Assembly: GCF_017488845.2 (NCBI RefSeq)
Contig: NZ_CP083370.1
Span: forward strand, 3,659,501 to 3,723,500
Source of the DNA: Ensifer canadensis
Lineage (GTDB): Bacteria; Pseudomonadota; Alphaproteobacteria; Rhizobiales; Rhizobiaceae
Length of the DNA stretch: 64,000 bases
Reading direction: 5' to 3'
Position numbers and translations under genes: made by a program. Under the pieces are notes generated by a model. It searched no databases. It was not told the DNA's origin and saw only the letters and a list, made by a program, of their open reading frames with translations. This document shows, piece after piece, positions 9,475-20,727 of the stretch. Numbering within the stretch: the stretch's first letter is position 1; each line of letters opens with the position of its first letter.

Positions 9475-10296
9475 GTGGAGAACAAGAAAAACTACTTCCA
9501 CCTGCATCTGATCTCCGATTCGACGGGGGAGACCTTGATCGCTGCGGGGCGGGCGGCAGCGGCGCAATTCCAGGCGTCGCATGCGCTCGAGCATGTCTAT
9601 CCGCTGATCAGGAATCGCCGGCAGTTGCTGCAGGTTCTCGATGCGATCGATGGCGCCCCCGGCATCGTGCTTTATACGATCGTCGATCGCGAGCTGGCTG
9701 ATATCATTGATCAGCGCTGTCGCGAGATGGGCGTGCCGTGCGTCTCCGTGCTCGATCCGATCATCGAACTGTTTCAGTCCTATCTCGGCTCGCCGTCGCG
9801 ACGCCGTTCCGGCGCGCAGCACGTGATGGATGCCGATTACTTCGCGCGGATCGATGCGTTGAATTTCACCATGGACCATGATGATGGTCAGCTGCCGGCC
9901 GATTTCGATGATGCCGATGTGGTGTTAATCGGCATCAGCCGAACATCGAAGACGCCGACATCCATCTACCTCGCCAACCGCGGCATAAAGACGGCCAATA
10001 TTCCGATCGTCCCGGGCGTGCCGCTTCCCGATCGGCTGATGGCGGCAACCAAGCCACTGGTCGTCGGCCTGATTGCCACCGCCGACCGCATTTCCCAAGT
10101 TCGTCAGCATCGGGTGCTTGGCACCACGCAAGGCTTTCACGGCGATCAATATACCGATAGGGCAGCGATCGCCGAGGAGCTGAAATATGCCCGCGCGCTT
10201 TGCGCGCGCAACAACTGGCCGCTCATCGACGTCACCCGCCGCTCGATCGAGGAAACCGCCGCCGCAATTGTTGCCCTGCGTCCGCGGCTGCGATAG
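9475..10296 (+). CDS. ppsR: Pyruvate, phosphate dikinase / PEP synthase regulatory protein (PPSR, DUF299)
   Basis: This bifunctional kinase/pyrophosphorylase of the DUF299 family controls PEP synthase or pyruvate, phosphate dikinase through threonine phosphorylation. The N-terminus [13 protein letters not shown] and the P-loop-like [18 protein letters not shown] are signatures. The length of 273 aa is normal. It begins with GTG at 9475 with CGGAGA seven bases upstream. It is the first rightward gene after oriC and corresponds to the RP001-type gene that flanks alphaproteobacterial origins. No dikinase gene is in the window, so which of the two targets it regulates is open. Confidence 0.93.
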   Translation: MENKKNYFHLHLISDSTGETLIAAGRAAAAQFQASHALEHVYPLIRNRRQLLQVLDAIDGAPGIVLYTIVDRELADIIDQRCREMGVPCVSVLDPIIELFQSYLGSPSRRRSGAQHVMDADYFARIDALNFTMDHDDGQLPADFDDADVVLIGISRTSKTPTSIYLANRGIKTANIPIVPGVPLPDRLMAATKPLVVGLIATADRISQVRQHRVLGTTQGFHGDQYTDRAAIAEELKYARALCARNNWPLIDVTRRSIEETAAAIVALRPRLR

Positions 10297-10324
10297 AGCG
10301 AATCCGAACAATTCGGGAACTTCG

Positions 10325-10927
10325 ATGATGACACCTTCACTCGTTCTGGCTTCAGCAAGCCCGTTCCGTCGCGCGCTTCTGGAAAATGCCGGCTTGGTGT
10401 TTACCGCACGCGCCGCCGAGATCGACGAGCGGGCGCTTGAAAAACCACTTGAGGAAGAAGGTGCAGTTCCTGAAGATGTCGCGATGAGGCTGGCCGAAGC
10501 CAAGGCGAGGGATGTCGCCCGGCATTTTCCCGAGGCATTGGTGATCGGTTCCGACCAGACCATGTCGCTCGGCCAGCGTGTCTATCACAAACCGAAGGAC
10601 ATGGTCGAAGCCGGACAGCATCTGTTGTCGCTCTCCGGCAAGACCCATCGCCTGAACAGCGCGATTGTCCTCTTGCGCGGCGATGAGATCCTTTGGCGCC
10701 ATGTCTCGTCCGCAAATATGTCAGTGCGCACACTGACGCCGGAATTCGTCGATCGCCATCTGCAGCGTGTCGGCAGCAAGGCCCTGTCCAGTGTCGGCGC
10801 CTACCAGCTGGAGGGTGAGGGCATCCAGCTGTTCGACAAGATCGATGGTGACTATTTCACCATCCTCGGTCTTCCGATGCTGCCGCTGCTCGCAAAACTT
10901 CGGGAATTGGGAACGATCGATGCGTGA
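10325..10927 (+). CDS. maf: Maf-like nucleoside triphosphate pyrophosphatase
   Basis: Maf/YceF-family proteins hydrolyse non-canonical or modified nucleotides (dTTP/UTP or m7GTP) to monophosphates. The signature [18 protein letters not shown] at the N-terminus and VIGSDQTM (catalytic acidic loop) are present. The protein is 200 aa from ATG 10325, with GGGA seven bases upstream; a second ATG follows directly at 10328 and cannot be excluded. The open frame extends back into ppsR, but that part is a shadow. The gene overlaps aroE by eight bases, in a ppsR-maf-aroE-coaE-dnaQ run. Confidence 0.93.
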   Translation: MMTPSLVLASASPFRRALLENAGLVFTARAAEIDERALEKPLEEEGAVPEDVAMRLAEAKARDVARHFPEALVIGSDQTMSLGQRVYHKPKDMVEAGQHLLSLSGKTHRLNSAIVLLRGDEILWRHVSSANMSVRTLTPEFVDRHLQRVGSKALSSVGAYQLEGEGIQLFDKIDGDYFTILGLPMLPLLAKLRELGTIDA

Positions 10928-11780
10928 TTCACGTGAAACATTTGTTAACCACGCCTTCGTCACCGGTTATCCGATCAAGCATTCCAGGTCGCCATTGATC
11001 CACGGCTATTGGCTGAAACAGCTCGGGATAGACGGCAGCTACCGCGCGCACGAGGTGAAGCCGGCCGATTTCTCGGCCTTCATCGCAGAGCTGAAGCAAG
11101 GCACATCAGGTTTTTGCGGCGGCAACGTCACCATCCCGCACAAGGAAGTCGCCCATCGGTTGGCAGATCGCCCTGACGATCTCTGTCTGGAACTCGGCGC
11201 CGCCAATACGCTTTGGCTCGAGGCCGGCGAAGTCCATGCCACCAACACCGATGGCCAAGGGTTCGTTGCCAATCTTGACGAACGGGCGGCCGGCTGGGAC
11301 CAATGTTCGACCGCGGTTGTGCTCGGTGCCGGTGGCGCCAGCCGCGCCGTCATCCAGGCCGTGCGCGACCGGGGCATTAGCACCATCCATGTCGTCAATC
11401 GCACGGTGGCGAGGGCTCAGGAGTTGTCCGACCGTTTCGGGTCGGCCGTGCATGCGCATCCGATGGAGGCATTGAACGAGGTGATGACCGGCGCTGGCCT
11501 CTTCATCAACACCACGTCTCTCGGCATGGATGGACAGGATGCACCGCAGATCGATTTCACCGTCATGGCCAGGGGTGCGGTGGTCACCGATATCGTCTAT
11601 GTCCCGTTGAAGACGCCTTTGCTTCGCCAGGCGGAGGAGCAGGGCTACGCCATCGTCGATGGACTTGGCATGCTGCTGCACCAGGCTGCGCCTGGTTTCG
11701 AGCTCTGGTTCGGCCGCCGGCCCGTGGTCGACGCTAACCTCCGGCAACTCGTCATCGATGATATGGGGACGCACGCATGA
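10920..11780 (+). CDS. aroE: Shikimate dehydrogenase
   Basis: AroE reduces 3-dehydroshikimate to shikimate with NADPH in aromatic amino-acid synthesis. The substrate site reads [16 protein letters not shown], and [10 protein letters not shown] carries the catalytic lysine. The Rossmann loop is [11 protein letters not shown] and NTTSLGM follows. The start at ATG 10920 gives 286 aa and overlaps maf by eight bases. The frame is open further upstream only as a shadow of maf. Codons 3-7 (DSRET) coincide with a parS-like palindrome at 10926-10940. Its stop overlaps the coaE start (ATGA). Confidence 0.96.
   Translation: MRDSRETFVNHAFVTGYPIKHSRSPLIHGYWLKQLGIDGSYRAHEVKPADFSAFIAELKQGTSGFCGGNVTIPHKEVAHRLADRPDDLCLELGAANTLWLEAGEVHATNTDGQGFVANLDERAAGWDQCSTAVVLGAGGASRAVIQAVRDRGISTIHVVNRTVARAQELSDRFGSAVHAHPMEALNEVMTGAGLFINTTSLGMDGQDAPQIDFTVMARGAVVTDIVYVPLKTPLLRQAEEQGYAIVDGLGMLLHQAAPGFELWFGRRPVVDANLRQLVIDDMGTHA
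10926..10940. promoter_or_regulatory. parS: parS-like site at the maf/aroE junction
   Basis: GATTCACGTGAAACA has an intact TTCACGTGAA centre and one mismatch to the perfect core. It lies in overlapping coding DNA (end of maf, start of aroE) and is the only site of the cluster on the right side of oriC. Confidence 0.82.
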
Positions 11781-12376
11781 TGATTGTCGGATTGACCGGA
11801 TCGATGGCAATGGGCAAGTCGACAACGGCGCAGATGTTCCGCGAGTTCGGGGTGCCGGTCAACGACGCCGATGAAGTGGTGCACGCGCTTTATCGCGGCG
11901 AAGCCGTCGCACTGATTGAAGCCGCCTTTCCGGGAACAGTCAGGGACGGGGCGATCGATCGCGCCGAACTGTCCCGCCAGTTGTTGGCAACACCGGAAAG
12001 GCTACGCGAACTCGAAAACATCGTGCATCCGCTCGTTCGCCAGAAAGAACGCGAGTTCCTCGACAGGAATGCTGCGGCTGAGGTGCCCTTCGTCGTGCTC
12101 GATATTCCGTTGTTGTTCGAGACGGGCGCCGAGGCGCGGGTCGATAAAGTGGTCGTGGTTAGCTGCGCGCCCGAGATTCAAAGAGAGCGAGCGATGAAAC
12201 GCCCCGGCATGACTGAAGAGAAATTTGCTATGATCCTGGCGCGTCAGGTGCCGGACAGTCAGAAGCGTGAACGCGCCGACTATATCATCGATACCAGCGA
12301 CAGCTTCGACAACACACGCCAACAGGTGAGGGCGATCGTCGATGACCTCACCACGAATGGAGCGCCCGATGCGTGA
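11777..12376 (+). CDS. coaE: Dephospho-CoA kinase
   Basis: CoaE carries out the last step of coenzyme A synthesis, phosphorylating the 3'-hydroxyl of dephospho-CoA. The P-loop [14 protein letters not shown] opens the protein and DADEVVH, the family's acidic substrate motif, follows. The length of 199 aa is typical. ATG at 11777 overlaps the aroE TGA, and the 3' end overlaps dnaQ by eight bases, so the whole run is tightly coupled. The 3' end of coaA (first enzyme of the CoA pathway) is at the far right of the window. Confidence 0.96.
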   Translation: MMIVGLTGSMAMGKSTTAQMFREFGVPVNDADEVVHALYRGEAVALIEAAFPGTVRDGAIDRAELSRQLLATPERLRELENIVHPLVRQKEREFLDRNAAAEVPFVVLDIPLLFETGAEARVDKVVVVSCAPEIQRERAMKRPGMTEEKFAMILARQVPDSQKRERADYIIDTSDSFDNTRQQVRAIVDDLTTNGAPDA

Positions 12377-13076
12377 GATCATTTTCGATACGGAAACGAC
12401 CGGCCTCGACAATCGCGAGGACAGGGTGATCGAAATCGGTGGCGTCGAGTTGGAAAACCAGTTTCCGACCGGCCGTACGCTGCATATCTTCGTCAATCCC
12501 GGCAATCGCAAGGTTCATCCGGATGCGCTTGCCATTCACGGCATCACCGATGATTTCCTGAAGGACAAGCCGCCTTTTGCCGATGTTGCCCAGCAGATCC
12601 TCGACTTCTTCGGCGATGCCCGCTGGGTGGCGCACAATGCCACCTTCGACATGGGCTTCATTAATGCCGAATTCGGTCGCATCGGGTTGCCGGTCATTGC
12701 CGGCGAACGGGTGACGGATACGCTAGCGCTTGCTCGCCGGAAGCACCCGATGGGCCCGAACTCGCTCGATGCGCTTTGCCGTCGTTACGGCATCGACAAT
12801 TCTCATCGCGCCAAGCACGGCGCCCTTCTCGACTCCGAGCTTCTTGCAGAAGTCTATATCGAGATGCTCGGCGGTCGTCAGGCCGCCTTGGGTCTGGTGT
12901 CGAGCAACAAGGTCGCGGGACAAACCGTCGCACACGACGATGCGCCGATCGTCATTGCGCAGCGCCCAAGGCCTTTGCCGAACCGATTGTCCGAAGCGGA
13001 TGAGGAGGCTCATGCCGCGCTGGTTGCGAAGCTGGGGCCCAAGGCAATCTGGGCCAAATACGATCTGCAGGAATGA
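12369..13076 (+). CDS. dnaQ: DNA polymerase III epsilon subunit (3'-5' proofreading exonuclease)
   Basis: DnaQ is the proofreading exonuclease of the replicative polymerase. The DEDDh motifs are visible: [10 protein letters not shown] (Exo I), [11 protein letters not shown] (Exo II) and [18 protein letters not shown] (Exo III). The start at ATG 12369 (235 aa) is favoured by GGAG eight bases before it; upstream in-frame ATGs lie within coaE. The C-terminal portion after about residue 180 should carry the segment that binds the alpha subunit. The gene ends the origin-proximal operon and is followed at once by a bidirectional terminator shared with secB. Confidence 0.96.
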   Translation: MREIIFDTETTGLDNREDRVIEIGGVELENQFPTGRTLHIFVNPGNRKVHPDALAIHGITDDFLKDKPPFADVAQQILDFFGDARWVAHNATFDMGFINAEFGRIGLPVIAGERVTDTLALARRKHPMGPNSLDALCRRYGIDNSHRAKHGALLDSELLAEVYIEMLGGRQAALGLVSSNKVAGQTVAHDDAPIVIAQRPRPLPNRLSEADEEAHAALVAKLGPKAIWAKYDLQE

Positions 13077-13103
13077 AAAAAGCCCGGCTCGACCGGGCTT
13101 TTT
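13077..13103. terminator. Bidirectional terminator between dnaQ and secB
   Basis: A stem with AGCCCGG and CCGGGCT arms and a 5-nt loop is preceded by an A tract and followed by TTTTT, so it can serve both converging genes. It starts right after the dnaQ stop codon. Confidence 0.9.
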
Positions 13104-13133
13104 ACTAATAATTGCGATCCAGACCGAACAAGA

Positions 13134-13637
13134 TCAGTTGGCGGTCTCGTTGGTGTTCGACACCTGAGAACGGACCTTTTCTTCGGCCATGCGCTGGGCG
13201 AACATCTGAGCGAAATCGATCGGGTCGATCATCAGCGGCGGGAAGCCGCCGTTGCGGGTCGCGTCGGCAACGATCTGGCGCGCGAACGGGAACAGCAGGC
13301 GCGGGCATTCGATGAACAGCAGCGGCAGCATGTGTTCCTGCGGGAAGCCGGCAACACGGAAAACGCCGCCGTAGGAAAGTTCGACGTTGAACAGAACGCG
13401 CTCACCGTCCTTGGCTTCCGCGTTCAGCGAGAGAACGACATCGAAATCGTTCTCGGCAAGCGGATTGGCGTTGACGTTGACGTTGATGTTGATCGACGGC
13501 GCATTGTCACGGGCCTGCAGCGAACGCGGTGCGCCCGGGTTCTCGAACGAGAGATCCTTGACATACTGGGCGAGGATGTTGAGCGACGGGCTCTGCTGCG
13601 CGCTGCCGTTGCCGTTGGATGCGGTATCAGTCGTCAT
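13134..13637 (-). CDS. secB: Protein-export chaperone SecB
   Basis: SecB is a tetrameric cytoplasmic chaperone that holds preproteins unfolded and delivers them to SecA. The family start [19 protein letters not shown], the [11 protein letters not shown] strand and the [14 protein letters not shown] segment are present. The protein is 167 aa, with a Ser/Asn/Gln-rich N-terminal extension of about 18 residues common in alphaproteobacteria. The ribosome-binding site GAGGAAA precedes ATG 13637. It converges with dnaQ on the shared hairpin. Confidence 0.97.
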   Translation of the reverse strand: MTTDTASNGNGSAQQSPSLNILAQYVKDLSFENPGAPRSLQARDNAPSININVNVNANPLAENDFDVVLSLNAEAKDGERVLFNVELSYGGVFRVAGFPQEHMLPLLFIECPRLLFPFARQIVADATRNGGFPPLMIDPIDFAQMFAQRMAEEKVRSQVSNTNETAN

Positions 13638-13717
13638 AAGGGTTTCCTCGACTTCAATTCGGTGAGGCCATCTAGCATTTCGTCATAGGGCTTACAACCC
13701 TGCGCCACAGGCCTTTG

Positions 13718-14251
13718 CTATTGCCGCCGGCGCTCTTCGGACGGGTTTGGTTCGTCATCATCGGTCCTTGAGAACTCGCCTTCGCCAAGGTCGATGACGC
13801 GCGGTTGGGCGCGCTCTTCCGGTGAATGGCTCGGTCCGCGCCAGGACTGGCTCGAGGCAGCGGTTACAATCGTCATTTTTGACCTCAGATAGCCGGCCAC
13901 GGCCTGCCGGACAGGCGGCACAAATAAAAACAGACCGAAGATGTCGCTGATGAAGCCGGGCACGATCAACAACAGGGCTGCGACGAACATCAAGGCACCG
14001 CCGAGGACCTCGCGGCCGGGATCGCTGCCAGTGCGCGTTGCTTCCTGCATGCGCCTGATCATGGCGAAACCCTGGAAGCGAAGGAGGACGACCCCGGCGA
14101 TTGCGCTCGACAGAACGAGCAGCAGCGTCATCGCCAGGCCGATTTCGCGGCCGACGATGACGAAGCCGGCAATCTCGGCAAGGGGCAGTCCAAGAACGAC
14201 CAGGGGAATTAACATTGAGCGCATTAGCGGTGCCTGAAAGGGTCTTCGCAT
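13718..14251 (-). CDS. fxsA: FxsA family membrane protein
   Basis: FxsA-type proteins are small cytoplasmic-membrane proteins; in E. coli FxsA relieves exclusion of phage T7 by the F plasmid, but the general role is unknown. The signature IPLVVLGLPLAEIAGFVIVG at residues 14-33 and two further hydrophobic segments (about 40-58 and 86-112, including LLIVPGFISDIFGL) fit the family. The tail is polar. I chose ATG 14251 (177 aa) because GGAGG lies five bases upstream; an in-frame GTG at 14257 overlaps that signal. It is divergent from the Tim44-like gene. Confidence 0.88.
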   Translation of the reverse strand: MRRPFQAPLMRSMLIPLVVLGLPLAEIAGFVIVGREIGLAMTLLLVLSSAIAGVVLLRFQGFAMIRRMQEATRTGSDPGREVLGGALMFVAALLLIVPGFISDIFGLFLFVPPVRQAVAGYLRSKMTIVTAASSQSWRGPSHSPEERAQPRVIDLGEGEFSRTDDDEPNPSEERRRQ

Positions 14252-14285
14252 CGTCACCTCCGATCTAAGGGTGCGACAACGCTGT

Positions 14286-14314
14286 TTGAATGATCTATCC
14301 TTGCGGACTATATG
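14286..14314 (+). promoter_or_regulatory. Candidate sigma-70 promoter of the tim44-mltA-smr run
   Basis: TTGAAT and TATATG are separated by 17 bp in the divergent gap between fxsA and the Tim44-like gene, about 40 bp before the start codon at 14355. Called by eye only. Confidence 0.4.
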
Positions 14315-14354
14315 GAATAGCTACGAGAAATTCTAACAGCGGTTTCAGGTGGAA

Positions 14355-15059
14355 ATGGGCTCTTTCGACTTCATCACGTTTTTTTTCTTGATCGCCGCAG
14401 TGGTCATTTTCCTGCAGTTGCGCAGCGTTCTCGGTCGCCGGACCGGCAGCGAGCGGCCACCGTTTGATCCCTATTCTCCGAGAGACATGAGTCAGGGGCC
14501 TGAAAAGGCCGACAATGGCAAGGTCGTCCAGCTGCCGCGCCGCGACAATGTCGAGGACGATTCGGCCCGCTATGCCGCGATTGACGCCTTTGCCAAGGCG
14601 GGGACGCCGCTCAACGATCAGCTCCGTTCGTTGACCGACGCCGACACCGGCTTCGACCCGAAGGAGTTCGTCAACGGGGCGAAGATGGCCTACGAGATGA
14701 TCGTTATGGCTTTTGCCGACGGCGACCGAAAGACGCTGAAGAACCTGTTGTCGCGCGAGGTCTATGAAGGCTTCGACGCCGCGATTGCCGAGCGCGAGCG
14801 CAAGGGCGAGGTGGTGAAATCTACCTTCGTCGGCATCGAGAAGGCCGACATCATCCACGCCGAGGTCAAGGACAGCGAAGAAAACATCACGGTCCGGATC
14901 GTCAGCCAGTTGATCTCGGCGACCTACGACAAGCAGGGCGCCATCATCGATGGAGACGCGGAGTCGGTGGCCGAAGTCAACGATCTCTGGACTTTCTCGC
15001 GCGACATTCGTTCACGTGATCCGAATTGGAAGCTGATCGCTACCGAATCCGAAAACTGA
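14355..15059 (+). CDS. Tim44-like domain protein
   Basis: This is a membrane-anchored protein with a Tim44/TimA-type domain. In alphaproteobacteria such proteins are anchored in the inner membrane and related to the mitochondrial import motor subunit Tim44. Residues 4-20 form one N-terminal transmembrane helix, followed by a charged linker. The globular domain (about 95-225) includes FVNGAKMAYEMIVMAFADGD and DLWTFSRDIRSRDPNWKL. ATG 14355 (234 aa) is chosen because AGGTGG sits just upstream; the GTG two codons earlier overlaps that site. It heads a run with mltA and smr. Confidence 0.9.
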   Translation: MGSFDFITFFFLIAAVVIFLQLRSVLGRRTGSERPPFDPYSPRDMSQGPEKADNGKVVQLPRRDNVEDDSARYAAIDAFAKAGTPLNDQLRSLTDADTGFDPKEFVNGAKMAYEMIVMAFADGDRKTLKNLLSREVYEGFDAAIAERERKGEVVKSTFVGIEKADIIHAEVKDSEENITVRIVSQLISATYDKQGAIIDGDAESVAEVNDLWTFSRDIRSRDPNWKLIATESEN

Positions 15060-15074
15060 TCGGAAGGGGCGACC

Positions 15075-16181
15075 ATGACGCTTCGACTTGAGCCTGTCAC
15101 CTTCTCCGATCTACCGGGGTGGCAGGACGACGATCCAACGGCGGTGATCGACGCGCTGCGCCGCTGTCACCACCATGTCTCGACGGCAAAGCCTTACCGC
15201 ACCGGTTCGCTGGGCATTTCTGTCGATGATTTGGTGCCCGCGTTTTCGGCTGCAAGCGCAGATGTTGCCGACGCGGCTGCAGCCCGCGCATTCTTCGAGC
15301 AACAGTTCGTCGCCTTCAGGATCAGGCCGGAAAACGCCAAGACCGGTTTCGTGACGGCGTTCTACGAGCCCGAGATCGACGTGCGAGCGACACCCGACGA
15401 AGTCTTCCGCTATCCGATCTATCGGCGCCCAATCGATCTCGTCGACGTCGACGACACCAACCGGCCGGCCGATATGGATCCCTATTTCGCCTTCGGCCGG
15501 CTGCATGACGGCGTGGTTGGCGAATATCCCGACCGTCGCGCGATCGATGAGGGCTTTCTGGCGGGGCGCGGTCTGGAGATTGCCTATGCCAGATCCAAGG
15601 TCGATGTGTTCTTCGTCCACGTCCAGGGTGCTGCCCGGCTCGTCTATCCCGACGGTTCGCGCCGGCGCATCACCTATGCCGCCAAGACCGGTCATTATTT
15701 TTCCCCGATCGGAAAGCTGCTGATCGATCGCGGCGAGATCGATGCCGCCACCGTGTCGATGATGAGCATCCGGGGTTGGCTCGCCGCCAATCCGGATAAG
15801 ATCGACGAGGTACTTTGGCACAATCGTTCCTTCATCTTTTTCCGCGAGGCGGACGTCGAAGACGAGCGGCTGGGGCCGGTCGCTGCCGCCAAGGTTTCGC
15901 TGGAGCCGGGACGATCGCTTGCCGTCGATCGGCTGATCCATACCTTCGGCGTGCCGTTTTTCATCTCAAGCGACAGCCTGACGCGTCTCGATGCCGGGCG
16001 GCCGTTTCGGCGGCTGATGCTGGCGCTTGACACCGGATCGGCGATCGTCGGCCCGGCCCGCGGCGACATCTTCACCGGATCCGGTGACAGGGCGGGCGAG
16101 CTTGCGGGTGCGGTTCGCAACGAAGCCGATTTCTACATCTTCATCCCTCGTGCGGCCGCGGCAAGATACGGCAATGGCTAG
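15075..16181 (+). CDS. mltA: MltA-type lytic murein transglycosylase
   Basis: MltA cleaves the MurNAc-GlcNAc bond of peptidoglycan, forming 1,6-anhydroMurNAc. The protein has the MltA domain (about residues 90-250, with TGFVTAFYEPEIDV and VQGAARLVYPDG). A C-terminal 3D domain includes LMLALDTGSAIVGPARGDIFTGSG, which supplies the catalytic aspartate. The length is 368 aa. The N-terminus shows neither a clear signal peptide nor a lipobox, which is odd for a periplasmic enzyme. It is 15 bp after the Tim44-like gene and overlaps smr by eight bases. Confidence 0.93.
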   Translation: MTLRLEPVTFSDLPGWQDDDPTAVIDALRRCHHHVSTAKPYRTGSLGISVDDLVPAFSAASADVADAAAARAFFEQQFVAFRIRPENAKTGFVTAFYEPEIDVRATPDEVFRYPIYRRPIDLVDVDDTNRPADMDPYFAFGRLHDGVVGEYPDRRAIDEGFLAGRGLEIAYARSKVDVFFVHVQGAARLVYPDGSRRRITYAAKTGHYFSPIGKLLIDRGEIDAATVSMMSIRGWLAANPDKIDEVLWHNRSFIFFREADVEDERLGPVAAAKVSLEPGRSLAVDRLIHTFGVPFFISSDSLTRLDAGRPFRRLMLALDTGSAIVGPARGDIFTGSGDRAGELAGAVRNEADFYIFIPRAAAARYGNG

Positions 16182-16743
16182 GGGCAAGAAGCTTTCGGCC
16201 GAAGAGCGGATCCTCTGGGGAAAGGTGGCACGCACGACCAGGCCCATGCCTGGCCGTCTCGACGATCTCCGGGAATTCCTCGGCGAGGATGTTCCGGCCG
16301 AGCCCAAGGACGAGCCGCAGAAGACGCAGGCCACGGCCTCGCCGAGTGGTGCCGACGACCAGCAGGGAATTGCCCTCAGCAAGACCGCGAACGGCAGACA
16401 CCACTATCCGCTTGAAAAGCCGGTCAAGCGCAAGCTGTCGAAGGGGCACCTCGCGCTTGAAGCGCGGATCGATCTCCACGGCATGATCCAGAGCGAGGCC
16501 CATGGCTTCCTCCTGCATTTTCTTTTGAGAGCGCATGAGCGCGGGCTGCGCCACGTTCTTGTCATCACCGGCAAGGGAACGTCGATCGGCAGCGACGGCG
16601 CCTTGAAGCGTGCCGTGCCGCTCTGGTTCTCGCTGCCGGAGTTCCGGCCATTGATCTCGAGCTACGAGCCCGCGGCCCGCAATCATGGCGGCGATGGTGC
16701 GCTGTATGTCCGCCTGGCGCGCAGCAAGGGAAGTACGACGTGA
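16174..16743 (+). CDS. Smr-domain protein
   Basis: This small protein has a C-terminal Smr (MutS2-type) domain, a fold with nuclease activity on DNA or RNA in several studied members. The N-terminal half (residues 1-85) is charged and probably disordered. The Smr core contains IDLHGM near residue 105 and HVLVITGKG near residue 128, the family's catalytic-type motifs. The start at ATG 16174 (189 aa) overlaps the mltA stop by eight bases; the longer open frame upstream is a shadow of mltA. Its stop overlaps the next gene (GTGA). The substrate is unknown. Confidence 0.9.
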   Translation: MARGKKLSAEERILWGKVARTTRPMPGRLDDLREFLGEDVPAEPKDEPQKTQATASPSGADDQQGIALSKTANGRHHYPLEKPVKRKLSKGHLALEARIDLHGMIQSEAHGFLLHFLLRAHERGLRHVLVITGKGTSIGSDGALKRAVPLWFSLPEFRPLISSYEPAARNHGGDGALYVRLARSKGSTT

Positions 16744-17117
16744 CCCCCTTTGGCGTGGCGGTGCGCGCGTTGCGGCGCAAGAAGGGGGTGTCGCAGAAGC
16801 AGATGGCCGCGGCGATCGGCGTCTCTGCCGCCTATCTCTCAGCGCTCGAACATGGAAAGCGCGGCGCGCCGAGCTTCGATTTTCTGCAAAGGGTCGCCGG
16901 CTATTTCAATGTCATCTGGGACGATGCCGAGGAATTGTTCCAGATCGCCCAGGTCTCCGCGCCGAAAGTGGTGCTGGATACGTCCGGGCTGGCGCCGGAA
17001 TACACGGCCTTCGCCAACCGCTTGAGAGGGCAAATCCGCTATTTGTCCATCGACACGATCCGCGCCCTGGAAGATGTTTTGGAAAAAGCCACATTTCCTG
17101 CTAATGACAGGGGATGA
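16740..17117 (+). CDS. XRE-family helix-turn-helix regulator
   Basis: This is a 125-aa DNA-binding protein. The helix-turn-helix spans roughly residues 8-62, with LRRKKGVSQKQMAAAIG, VSAAYLSALEHGKRG and FLQRVAGYFNV, a typical XRE/Cro fold. The C-terminal half has no domain I recognise. It starts with GTG at 16740 overlapping the smr stop, so it is coupled to the mltA-smr operon and ends 135 bp before gyrB. It could regulate its own operon or gyrB, but nothing in the sequence shows the target. Confidence 0.85.
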   Translation: MTPFGVAVRALRRKKGVSQKQMAAAIGVSAAYLSALEHGKRGAPSFDFLQRVAGYFNVIWDDAEELFQIAQVSAPKVVLDTSGLAPEYTAFANRLRGQIRYLSIDTIRALEDVLEKATFPANDRG

Positions 17118-17180
17118 ACAGCTGTTTTCCGGCCGCTGCGCGCGGTCCGGGATTTGGAACCGTGGACAAATTTTCTATAG

Positions 17181-19688
<2,508 letters not shown>

Positions 19689-19716
19689 TCGCAATACGAT
19701 CAGCCGCACTTCTAAT

Positions 19717-19750
19717 GATCCCGGTGCCGCAAGGCACCGGGATCTTTTTT
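19717..19750 (+). terminator. Intrinsic terminator of gyrB
   Basis: Twelve-base perfect arms GATCCCGGTGCC / GGCACCGGGATC with a GCAA tetraloop are followed by TTTTTT. It starts 28 bp after the gyrB stop. Confidence 0.95.
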
Positions 19751-19770
19751 GTCTGGAGTGTCTCCGGCTT

Positions 19771-19856
19771 AAACTGAGACGCAGAAACGCTCTATCTCTT
19801 TGTTTTTGCGCACTTCCTGGCGGAAGACCGTTCCGCACCTTTCTTGGAAAGGCTCT
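19771..19856 (-). repeat. Rhizobial intergenic palindromic element (RIME-like), copy A
   Basis: Read on the minus strand this block matches the element at 41524-41626 over most of its length. Both share a central AAAAACAAAGAGATAGAGCG and a preceding TTCCG-C-CAGGAA-TGCG segment. It sits between converging gyrB and the nitroreductase. The right end (GAGCCTTTCC) is well preserved and the left end more diverged. Confidence 0.8.
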
Positions 19857-20451
19857 ATTCCCCCTTGAACCGGCCTTCGAAGGCCAGTTCGGCAAGCGGC
19901 TTGCGTTGGCTCGGCTTTTCCCGCTCACGCAGATCGTCCGGAAGCGTCGAGGGGTCGGCAAGCCGGCCGATTGCTACCGCCGCCTCGACCCGGTAGTGCG
20001 CGGGCACGCCAAGGCTCGTCATCGCCTTGTCGCGATCAATGCCCGCCATTGCATGCGCGTGCCAGCCGGCAGCGGTTGTCTGGAGCGCAAGGCTGAACCA
20101 GGCGGCGCCGGTGTCGAAGGCATGGGTGTAGGCGGCCCGCATCTCGCCGGTGGCTGCCTGCGTGTGCGTCTTGGAGATAACGATCACCAGGGCTGCGGCA
20201 TGCTTCGCCCAGCGCTGATTGCTCTCGTTGAGAATATCCAGCAGGCGCGCGAAATGCTCGGTGCCGCGGCGGGCATAGACGAACCGCCAGGGTTGGCTGT
20301 TGCTCGCCGAGGGTGCCCAGCGGGCGGCTTCGAGCAGTGAGAGCAGTTCTTCTTCGCTGATCTCCTCCTGGGTGAACGCACGTGGCGACCAGCGTTTCAG
20401 GAACATGGTGTCGATCGGGTGGTCGGCGGTTCTGTGATTGCTTTCCGTCAT
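19855..20451 (-). CDS. Nitroreductase-family flavoprotein
   Basis: This is an FMN-dependent NAD(P)H oxidoreductase of the nitroreductase fold (198 aa). The FMN-phosphate motif RWSPRAF near residue 23, the AARWAPSASNSQPWRF stretch and a GAAWFSLALQTTAAGW helix mark the family. The physiological substrate cannot be told from sequence. I chose ATG 20451 because GAGGT lies six bases upstream; the ATG at 20457 directly abuts it. Its 3' end touches the RIME-like repeat. It is transcribed alone, divergent from the catabolic locus. Confidence 0.88.
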   Translation of the reverse strand: MTESNHRTADHPIDTMFLKRWSPRAFTQEEISEEELLSLLEAARWAPSASNSQPWRFVYARRGTEHFARLLDILNESNQRWAKHAAALVIVISKTHTQAATGEMRAAYTHAFDTGAAWFSLALQTTAAGWHAHAMAGIDRDKAMTSLGVPAHYRVEAAVAIGRLADPSTLPDDLREREKPSQRKPLAELAFEGRFKGE

Positions 20452-20666
20452 GAACATACCTCTTTTATCGTATCGGGAATCCCGTGGGAGGAGCGCGCCG
20501 CCGTCGATGACGATTGCCGTCGTTAGCGAGACGTAGGGCGAGATTCGCTGCGGACGCTACATGGGATCGAGGAGCGATGAAACCGGCTTTGCGCGCGGAT
20601 CGTCGGTCCTTTTGTCGGCCCGATCCGGTGCTAAAACGGAATATGCAGAAACGGCGTTTCGGGTGA

Positions 20667-20696
20667 TTGTCGAGATCGATAAAAAAGTTGTATAAG
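20667..20696 (+). promoter_or_regulatory. Candidate promoter of gabD-like gene with a GATAAAA element
   Basis: TTGTCG (20667-20672) and TATAAG (20691-20696) are separated by 18 bp, 32 bp before the start codon. The spacer holds ATCGATAAAA, which recurs ahead of the ABC-transporter operon and, in a variant, ahead of the uxaA-like gene. Confidence 0.45.
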
Positions 20697-20727
20697 TTCT
20701 GTAGATTTTTCTGAGAGAGGACGCGCG

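Noticed and set aside
15005..15022. TTCACGTGA in the Tim44-like gene as another parS
   Set aside because: Only the TTCACGTGA part matches and the right arm is broken (TCC), leaving too short a dyad to claim ParB binding.
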